A DNA stretch of 64,000 bases from Rapana venosa (Eukaryota > Mollusca > Gastropoda > Neogastropoda > Muricidae). This document shows, piece by piece, positions 60,581 through 64,000 of this stretch. A program made the position numbers and the translations under genes. The notes below the pieces were generated by a model that saw only the letters and a list, made by a program, of their open reading frames with translations, was not told the DNA's origin and made no database searches. Each line of letters opens with the position of its first letter. The stretch's first letter is position 1. The DNA lies in the NCBI GenBank assembly GCA_028751875.1, contig CM054145.1, positions 10,165,952-10,229,951 on the forward strand, in the 5' to 3' direction.

Positions 60581-63500
60581 TTGAGACTCCTTTTAAAGGC
60601 TTTGAATCCCGTTGAAAATGACCAAAGCCTGTCACAGCTGTCAGTTTCCCCCACTTTCAGCAACTCTCAACTGCTATCCATCTCAGCCCAGCTGGTGCTA
60701 ATTATTATAGCAGGAACTGACCACACTTGGACTTGGTAAAGGAAGAGGTGCACTAAATTGAGCACTATTGACTGATGATGTTGGATTTGCATTCTGTGAG
60801 ACATTTGTTTCTAGCGCAACACACTATTCTTTCCTGACAGCATCATCTTGTCAGGAGGTAAATTTCCCCTGTTACCCCTCTTTCTCAGGAGAAGGGGAAG
60901 TTCCCCCCCCCCCCCGAAATTCTGTTTCTGGATTCTCAAAGGTTGGCGGCTATTTATATGTACTGCCAATTTTATTCAAGCTGGCCAAAATCAGTAATAA
61001 GAGGGGTTTTTTTAAACCCTGTGTAAACAGCAATTGCTAGAACGGCATGAATGACACCCTTTGAATTTCTCTTTTGAAAGCTCATTGAAAATCTCTTGAA
61101 TGTTCAATTCGATTCAATCACTTTCTTATCTCACAAACAGAGGGTTACAAGCCGTACATAAAAAAAGTGAATAGGAAAGGCATTTATCACAGAAGAACAA
61201 CACTGCAAGAGTACACGACCATTACCTTGCACACATCACAAGGTAATCCTATACCATACCAGCACCAGCATGCCACAGCGCACAAATCCAACATCACTCA
61301 GTCAAGAGTACTAAATTTAGCGCGCCATTTACCAAGTCGCAAGTGTGGTCAGGTCCTGCTATAATTAGCACCAGATGGGATGGAATGGATGAATAGCATC
61401 TAAGAGCAGCTGAAAGTGGAGGGAACTGACAGCTGTGATGAATGTTCACTCTGAGAGGTAAGGTAAAGGAGTCCCATAACCTATAAGGTCGTAGGGGAGC
61501 GAGGCGTCAGAGACCTCAGTTTCTCTAGGCCAGCATATTGAGGGCGGCGCCCATCTCCTCTCCCTCGCTGCTTTACCTTCCCTGACCCTAAAGAGGGCAG
61601 GTACCCATTTACACTCTGAGAAGTCGTGTACGAACCCTTGCTAACGATCGGTGTACATCCTCAGGTTGGACAGGACGTACAAGCTGTACTACGGCGGTGT
61701 ACAGAAGCGGCCGGACGGCCAGTACTCGCGGCCGGTCATCACCTCGGACGGGAAAGTGGTGGGCCATGTTTCGGAGGCCAGTCGCAAAGATGTCCGCAAC
61801 GCTGTGGAAGCTGCTCAGAAAGTGGTGTCCAGGTCTGTGATATGACTTAGTGGGGTTATTTTTTCCTTGGTTTTGTAGTGTGTGTGTGTGTGGGGAGGGG
61901 GGTGTGTGTGTTTGGGTTTTTTTTCTGGGTTTGTTGTTGTTGTTGTGTGTGTGTGTGTGTGGGTGGTTGGGGGTTCTTTTCCCAGTTTTGTAGTGTGTGT
62001 GTTGTGTGTTGTCGCAGAGGGGGGGTGGGGGTGTGGAGGTTCAGGGTCATATTGGGTTGGGTTCTTTTCCCTCTGGATAGTCGAAATTTTTTATTGGGTC
62101 GGTTAAGAGGCTGTTTGTCTTAAAAAGTTTTCTTTTTAAAAAAAAATCTCAAATGTATTCACTGTTGGCCGCCGCTCATTCTCTATTTCTGGTCCATCCA
62201 TCTGGAACAACCTTCCTCTCTCTCTTCGCCAGAAACCTAGTTATGACACTTTTAAATCCAGCCTCAAGACATATTTATTTCAAACCTAAGACTTCCCCCC
62301 TCCTGTTTCATATCTAACCCATGTTCTATCACCCTGCTAAAGTATACGGCCTGTGCGAGTGTATGTGTGCTTTTGAAAAACATTTGACTATCGAAATTTT
62401 ATTTCATAGATTTTGTCTGCATTGCACCATGTTTGTAAATATCTGTTTGTTTAAACTTTTGATTATTTTTCATTGATTGCATGACTGTGTAAGATTAGGT
62501 TGAATGCATGCGCTTTGATTTGTCTTTGCAAGATATAGCGCTATATAAGTTCCATTTATTATTATTATTATAAACTTGTGTCTTTGTGAAAGAGTGAGCC
62601 ATTTCACTTATAGCTGAGAAAAGTCAAGTGTCTTTTAAAATTTAAATTTTTTTTACAAATTTAGGATATCTTTCTGCGAACTTTACAGCACATGGAAATT
62701 GTAAACAGCCAAGTAACATTTTTAGTAAACATGTTTTTGTTGTTTTGTTGTTCCTTGGCTAGAGCTCCAATGGTGAGATTTATGCGTTTGCTACAATTTC
62801 TCTCCCCCCTCCCCCACCATCCTGACTAAACATGGCCCCTGTGAGAATGCTGTTGGTTTTTTTTCTTGTCATCTGTTCCCACCGGCACACAATGGCCTAC
62901 TCTTCTGAAAGGCAGAACAAGTTTTTAACATGTGCGCAAGGTTTTCTGGCTGCGTTTTCACTCAGGGCCTTGGTTTATAGTCTCATCCGAAGGACTTTTC
63001 CCCTGTTGGGAATGCTGGGGCCCTGTCAGATTAAATAGCATCTCCATCTTCTGGAAATTCTGTGCTAGGAAATCCCTCTTTTCCATCCATCTCATTGTTT
63101 TGGCCTTGTTCCTTTTCTTCCTGTCACCTCCTTGTCTATTTTCTGCCTTCTTGGTCCATTCTCCTGCCTTTTTTCCAGAAAGACTTAAAAGATAATTCTC
63201 TCTTATGCCGGAGTTGGATTGTGCTTGGTTTGACTTGTCAGGTGCTTAACGGCAGCGCAACGCATTTTCACTCACATGGCAGAGAACAACAGTTGCTGTC
63301 TGAGCATTCAACGAAGAAGAAGAAGATTCAAAGTACTTTGACATTCACTTTGATTTTTTTGGTCAAACTGGGAAGAAAAGGTGAGGCTGCTGGGAATCGA
63401 ACCCAGAACCTCACAGTTTACTTGTTGGCAGGTGAACATCTTAACTATTGTGCCACCTTCCTTCTTATCCCTGTCCTTATGTTAAGAGAGAAAAACCTCT

Positions 63501-64000
63501 CTTTCCCAGTACATGTGCACTGTGCACATTTTGTGTGCTTCCGTAACCCAGTAGTAGGGTGACAGGGAGGGAAGGATTAGTAGATCACTAGATGGTTGGT
63601 TACCCTATAGCGGGTTAAAAAAAAAGTAAAGGTGTCCCATAACCTATGTGGTCGTAGGGGAGTGAGGCATCAGAGACTTCAACTTCTCTAGGGGCCAGCA
63701 TATTGAGGGCGGCGCCCATCTCCTCTCCCTCGCTGCTTTACCTTCCCTGACCCTAAAGAGGGCAGGAACCCATTTACAGCTGGGTGAGCTGGGAGACTGT
63801 ACTGAAGCCAAGGCTTGCAAACGGTCACCCATCCAAGTGGTAACCACGCTCATGCTGCTTAACCTTAGCTAGGGGAAAGCGAGTGCTCTGACTACTGAGC
63901 TATCCCGTCCCCTTATTGCCTGTAGGGTAAAGGTTAACCACACCTTCAGAATGTGGATACTGTGTTGCTGTGTGTGCAGCTGGAGCAAACGGGTGGGCCA
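36577..64000 (+). CDS. ALDH16A1: Aldehyde dehydrogenase family 16 member A1, twelve coding exons, 3' end outside window
   Basis: Join 36577-36678, 39805-39907, 43642-43768, 46075-46253, 48406-48674, 50401-50553, 51793-51990, 54595-54693, 57294-57536, 58510-58646, 61665-61832, 63980->64000: GT-AG, phases continuous, about 600 codons; the human protein is about 800. ALDH16 proteins have a full N-terminal ALDH domain followed by a second ALDH-like domain. Visible: N-terminus ending [71 protein letters not shown] (general-base Glu 279 kept), [35 protein letters not shown]; domain 2 starts near [14 protein letters not shown]. The catalytic cysteine position after YQGQ (311) is Asn 313. The PWNFP asparagine and KPS lysine are also replaced, so domain 1 looks catalytically dead. 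The protein is probably a scaffold. Introns are full of SINEs and microsatellites. Confidence 0.92.
37221..38640. other. ALDH16A1 intron 1, low-complexity part
   Basis: Holds a poly-C run (37570-37602), (TA)n and a long CA/CATG-rich stretch (38190-38395), and a SINE-A 3' end (38400-38445). No further exon seen. Confidence 0.55.
38650..39025 (+). repeat. Dispersed repeat G
   Basis: Contains ctgactaggaggcttgactt, gcctttggagaacatcttca, ggccgagagagtggggg and acatgatggacaaacat. Also at 50028-50335 (interrupted by an L2-type tail at about 50160-50220) and inverted at 59095-59560 (interrupted by repeat F). No coding capacity seen. Confidence 0.78.
39259..39416. repeat. Long near-perfect inverted repeat (hairpin)
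   Basis: Left arm from cgcgcgtgtgtgtg through aattttaatgatattgagtc to gtaataactgtt's complement; right arm gtaataactgtttgatgact ... aaaattcacacacacgcacg. Arms of about 70 bases around an (AT)n centre near 39338, in ALDH16A1 intron 1. Confidence 0.88.
39805..39907 (+). CDS. ALDH16A1: ALDH16A1 exon 2
   Basis: Encodes [20 protein letters not shown] to NPCTG. Acceptor TTTTGCAG, donor G|GTGAGA. Confidence 0.93.
40141..40440 (+). mobile_element. SINE-A body with a different tRNA head
   Basis: The head ggtggcaggatggttaagat...gttctggttatgattccc differs from SINE-A, but the body (ccttcagatgagactataaa, agtaggccattgtgtgctgg) is the SINE-A body. The same alternative head alone, inverted, is at 63375-63465. 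Confidence 0.75.
40585..40895 (+). mobile_element. tRNA-headed SINE joined to SINE-D end
   Basis: Head gagtggatcagtggtctaga and gggggttcgatcccc. From about 40785 the sequence is the inverted SINE-D body (acacagcttttggcctgggc). Confidence 0.7.
41690..42490 (-). mobile_element. L2-like LINE 3' end
   Basis: Minus-strand frame 42379-41957 encodes [40 protein letters not shown] and [20 protein letters not shown], the classic L2/CR1 ORF2 C-terminus. A UTR with a GCGCTATATAAATTCC-type end and (ATT)n tail follows. Confidence 0.88.
42930..43500 (-). mobile_element. RNase H-bearing LINE fragment
   Basis: Minus-strand pieces encode [32 protein letters not shown] and, beyond the inserted RTE copy, [16 protein letters not shown]. 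These are the same RNase H motifs as in the LINE at 5153-8205. Confidence 0.8.
43069..43353 (-). mobile_element. RTE-like LINE 3' fragment, second copy
   Basis: 285 bases flanked by the 11-base direct repeat CTGATGGCTTT (43058-43068 and 43354-43364), with a (GAA)n tail at its left. It interrupts an RNase H-bearing LINE. Confidence 0.88.
43642..43768 (+). CDS. ALDH16A1: ALDH16A1 exon 3
   Basis: Encodes [20 protein letters not shown] to NARARHLYR. Acceptor TTTCCCCAG, donor CAG|GTGAGT. Confidence 0.95.
44120..44425 (-). mobile_element. SINE-A, nearly full length
   Basis: Body and box B (caaacccgggttgccgg) present. Box A lost into a (GA)n run. Confidence 0.82.
44695..45490. repeat. 44-46 bp minisatellite in ALDH16A1 intron 3
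   Basis: About 17 copies of a unit like cacacctcatggttatggat-tgctgttattgtttgttatt. Open frames here are repeat artefacts. Confidence 0.9.
45685..46005 (+). mobile_element. GAA-tailed retroposon fragment, family Q
   Basis: ggaattccctcttttctatt ... ggatgtgctgggcctgactt ... gtgagcgctcgacggagaag. Other copies: 56615-57020 (+), 63030-63325 (+), 27245-27600 (-), 29375-29690 (-). It ends in GAAGAA like families P and the RTE fragments. Confidence 0.78.
46075..46253 (+). CDS. ALDH16A1: ALDH16A1 exon 4
   Basis: Encodes [20 protein letters not shown] to [10 protein letters not shown]. Matches the ALDH helix preceding the nucleotide-binding core. Confidence 0.95.
46254..47022. other. ALDH16A1 intron 4, left part, nothing recognised
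   Basis: A brief TTGTA/TTGTG run after the donor, then unique-looking AT-rich sequence up to the M2 element. Confidence 0.5.
47027..47893. mobile_element. TTAA-flanked element M2 with a transposase-like N-terminus
   Basis: 867 bases between TTAA sites. The ends read CCCATTGACTGCTTC and, inverted, ACTATTTACTGCTAA. Inside, ATG at 47266 starts [20 protein letters not shown] then an acidic stretch ([10 protein letters not shown]) before a stop, like a truncated piggyBac N-terminus. Located in ALDH16A1 intron 4. Confidence 0.65.
48053..48200 (+). mobile_element. Short TTAA-type repeat M3
   Basis: Begins ttaaccttttccctatgggtaacc and ends near gatagtgttaa. The most compact copy of the family. Confidence 0.6.
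48350..48405. repeat. (GT)n microsatellite forming the exon 5 acceptor
   Basis: About 26 GT units run directly into gcag before ALDH16A1 exon 5. No conventional pyrimidine tract lies between. Confidence 0.9.
48406..48674 (+). CDS. ALDH16A1: ALDH16A1 exon 5
   Basis: Encodes [20 protein letters not shown] to VAYAGTTR, the Rossmann region. In active ALDHs the segment after VLP carries an Asn (PWNFP) and KPS carries a Lys; here they read SPSRP and CPS. The acceptor is the end of a (GT)n microsatellite. Confidence 0.95.
48724..49346 (+). mobile_element. TTAA-flanked element H, copy 1
   Basis: 623 bases between TTAA sites. The ends CCCATAGCACC and (inverted) CCCAACACC are short inverted repeats. 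It lies in ALDH16A1 intron 5. An inverted copy lies in intron 8. Confidence 0.75.
49351..50025. other. ALDH16A1 intron 5, remainder
   Basis: 49351-49980 unrecognised. 49985-50033 is a TTGAC-tailed LINE 3' end. Confidence 0.5.
50028..50335 (+). repeat. Dispersed repeat G, interrupted
   Basis: Ends 65 bases before ALDH16A1 exon 6. The insert is an inverted L2-type 3' end (cagcgctatataaattgc, (att)n). Confidence 0.78.
50401..50553 (+). CDS. ALDH16A1: ALDH16A1 exon 6
   Basis: Encodes [20 protein letters not shown] to GWGYQGQ. Glu 279 matches the general-base glutamate of the ELGGK motif. Confidence 0.95.
50730..51075 (-). mobile_element. SINE-A, full length
   Basis: Lies in ALDH16A1 intron 6. 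Head at right (gtaaccaccaggctatg). Confidence 0.85.
51430..51775. repeat. (CCTT)/(CTC) pyrimidine tract before exon 7
   Basis: About 345 bases almost free of purines on the plus strand. Confidence 0.92.
51793..51990 (+). CDS. ALDH16A1: ALDH16A1 exon 7
   Basis: Encodes [20 protein letters not shown] to EARQEGAQ. In an ungapped alignment to the GQ-x-C-x-A-x-x-R active-site block, Cys is replaced by Asn 313. Preceded by a (CCTT)-rich tract of about 350 bases. Confidence 0.95.
52705..53235. repeat. ~190-bp tandem repeat in ALDH16A1 intron 7
   Basis: Three units, each with a (TG)-rich part, cattcagatgtatc, a (GA)-rich part, ggggttcaggtgatggttca and gctttgagtgggg. The boundary motif ggctcaggtga resembles the exon 7 donor at 51983-51994. 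Confidence 0.8.
53810..54533 (-). mobile_element. SINE-A split by a GAA-tailed element
   Basis: The SINE runs 53810-54152 and resumes 54512-54533 (aagctatcccgtcccccc). Everything between is a later insertion. Confidence 0.85.
54153..54499 (+). mobile_element. GAA-tailed retroposon fragment, family P, with target-site duplication
   Basis: 347 bases flanked by ACTCTAACCACC at 54141-54152 and 54500-54511. It ends gcgaacgagagaagaagac. It shares about 230 bases with 3455-3690 (ccttctcccctgtggtaaag, cagactggcgagcacatcc). Confidence 0.85.
54595..54693 (+). CDS. ALDH16A1: ALDH16A1 exon 8
   Basis: Encodes [20 protein letters not shown] to IVYED. The acceptor is built from a (GTGTG) repeat ending TTGCAG. 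Confidence 0.93.
55055..55733 (-). mobile_element. Element H, copy 2 (inverted relative to copy 1)
   Basis: About 680 bases, a clear reverse complement of 48724-49346 through most of its length. It contains an extra stretch near 55170-55240. Flanks are TTAT and TCAA, so the target duplication has decayed. Confidence 0.8.
55805..56205 (-). mobile_element. SINE-C, complete with tRNA-like head
   Basis: The reverse complement of the right end reads gtggatctgtggtctagagg...ggttcaatcccc, a tRNA-like A/B box pair. The body contains gctgctctccttggggagaa and cacacgggaccttggtttat. Other pieces are at 1925-2180, 12662-12752 and 28382-28470; a related head is at 40585-40790. Confidence 0.78.
56224..56565. 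mobile_element. SINE-D body
   Basis: tggcccaggccaaaagccgt to gggaacgcataacaacaaca. Confidence 0.75.
56615..57020 (+). mobile_element. GAA-tailed retroposon fragment, family Q
   Basis: Longer copy with an internal extra segment near 56760-56880. Ends cgacggagaagaagaag. Confidence 0.75.
57050..57275 (-). mobile_element. SINE-A, 5' truncated, next to exon 9
   Basis: Body recognisable up to tctcacgcgaagga. About 20 bases separate it from ALDH16A1 exon 9. Confidence 0.82.
57294..57536 (+). CDS. ALDH16A1: ALDH16A1 exon 9
   Basis: Encodes [20 protein letters not shown] to [11 protein letters not shown]-rich. A SINE-A copy ends about 20 bases before the acceptor. Confidence 0.93.
57590..57912 (-). 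mobile_element. SINE-A, nearly full length
   Basis: In ALDH16A1 intron 9. Ends in the decayed box B (gattcgaagccaggtcagca). Confidence 0.82.
58090..58500. repeat. (CCCTCT)n pyrimidine tract before exon 10
   Basis: About 400 bases of CT-only sequence, ending in ctgtctgtgtgtgtggatggacag. Confidence 0.92.
58510..58646 (+). CDS. ALDH16A1: ALDH16A1 exon 10
   Basis: Encodes [20 protein letters not shown] to GAGDSP, the end of domain 1 and the linker. Donor CGCA|GTAAGAG. Preceded by a CT-rich tract of about 400 bases. Confidence 0.9.
58672..58825 (-). repeat. Dispersed repeat F
   Basis: Inverted copy just after ALDH16A1 exon 10; the exon's donor is 26 bases upstream. Confidence 0.8.
58840..59055 (-). 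mobile_element. SINE-A, 5' truncated
   Basis: Breaks at tctcatccgaagga, the same body position as the copies at 57050 and 62855. Confidence 0.8.
59095..59560 (-). repeat. Dispersed repeat G, interrupted by repeat F
   Basis: Flanks match repeat G in reverse. 59195-59365 is repeat F. Confidence 0.75.
59565..60200. other. ALDH16A1 intron 10, AT-rich, nothing recognised
   Basis: No repeat family or coding frame that I can identify. Confidence 0.5.
60205..60420 (-). mobile_element. SINE-A, 5' truncated, abutting an L2-type tail
   Basis: Body to tatagtctcat. At 60495-60580 an inverted L2-type 3' end (agcgctatataaattccg and (att)n) follows. Confidence 0.8.
60632..60800 (+). repeat. Dispersed repeat F
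   Basis: cacagctgtcagtttccccc to gttggatttgcattctgtg. Confidence 0.8.
61300..61440 (-). repeat. Dispersed repeat F
   Basis: Inverted copy ending ggaactgacagctgtga. Confidence 0.8.
61459..61613 (-). mobile_element. SINE-B copy 5, head missing
   Basis: Body only. The break lies 51 bases upstream of ALDH16A1 exon 11. Confidence 0.8.
61665..61832 (+). CDS. ALDH16A1: ALDH16A1 exon 11
   Basis: Encodes [20 protein letters not shown] to EAAQKVVS, the start of the second ALDH-like domain. Donor AG|GTCTGT. Confidence 0.93.
62165..62578 (+). mobile_element. L2-like LINE 3' end (short copy)
   Basis: Begins within [20 protein letters not shown] and runs to the stop, UTR, gcgctatataagttcc and (ATT)n. 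Confidence 0.82.
62855..63000 (-). mobile_element. SINE-A body fragment
   Basis: catctgttcccaccggcaca to tctcatccgaaggactttt. Confidence 0.78.
63030..63325 (+). mobile_element. GAA-tailed retroposon fragment, family Q
   Basis: aatagcatctccatcttctg to caacgaagaagaagaag. Confidence 0.78.
63468..63935 (-). mobile_element. Short TTAA-type repeat M3 split by a SINE-B
   Basis: The reverse-orientation copy runs from gttaagagagaaaaacc to ctatagcgggtta. After a SINE-B it resumes as tgtagggtaaaggttaa. Confidence 0.6.
63627..63913 (-). mobile_element. SINE-B copy 6
   Basis: Full-length, head to the right. Inserted in an M3 element. Confidence 0.88.
63980..64000 (+). CDS. ALDH16A1: ALDH16A1 exon 12, cut by the window edge
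   Basis: After (TG)n and GCAG the frame reads SWSKRVG, the expected W-S-K-(R/L) helix following EAAQ. Confidence 0.8.

Noticed and set aside
1..64000. CRISPR arrays, bacterial operons, prophage
   Set aside because: Intron-bearing animal genes and SINEs throughout. Tandem repeats lack regular unique spacers.

Overview
Animal nuclear DNA: genes are split by GT-AG introns, coding density is low, and the sequence is crowded with microsatellites, tRNA-derived SINEs, LINE pieces and TTAA-flanked DNA transposons. Gene content and repeat style suggest a lophotrochozoan, most likely a mollusc. That placement is inference, not proof.

Four host loci can be read. (1) 1393-1552 (+) is the last coding exon of a sorbitol dehydrogenase-like enzyme whose body lies to the left of the window. 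(2) 11423-15009 (+) is a two-exon small heat shock protein of 686 residues with two alpha-crystallin domains and a nine-residue tandem repeat between them. (3) 33822-17628 (-) is a complete PIH1D1 (R2TP/HSP90 co-chaperone subunit). I assembled nine coding exons with continuous phase, giving 291 residues. (4) 36577-64000 (+) is ALDH16A1. Twelve coding exons give about 600 residues, and the C-terminal part lies past the right edge. PIH1D1 and ALDH16A1 are head to head with a short TATA-less promoter, the same arrangement I recall for the human 19q13.33 pair. The whole promoter with both first exons (about 1 kb) occurs twice, on either side of a LINE fragment.

The rest is mobile DNA. I see about 20 copies of one tRNA-SINE (SINE-A) and six copies of a SINE whose head looks like a tRNA half fused to the 3' half of 5S rRNA (SINE-B). 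There are several other SINE-like families, and LINE pieces of RNase H-bearing, RTE-like and L2-like types, some with clear target-site duplications. A 2.26-kb piggyBac element has matching ends and TTAA duplications, but its transposase carries one stop codon. Several families of short TTAA-flanked elements are also present. Many elements are nested, so relative ages can be read.

Layout: 1-1.6 kb SORD end and SINEs; 1.6-9.9 kb repeats and LINEs; 10.9-15.8 kb sHSP; 16-17.6 kb repeats; 17.6-33.8 kb PIH1D1 with piggyBac in its last intron; 33.7-37.2 kb duplicated bidirectional promoter around a LINE; 36.6-64 kb ALDH16A1 with repeat-filled introns. SINE and repeat boundaries are read by eye and are good to about 10-20 bases. 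Splice junctions are supported by phase and protein similarity.
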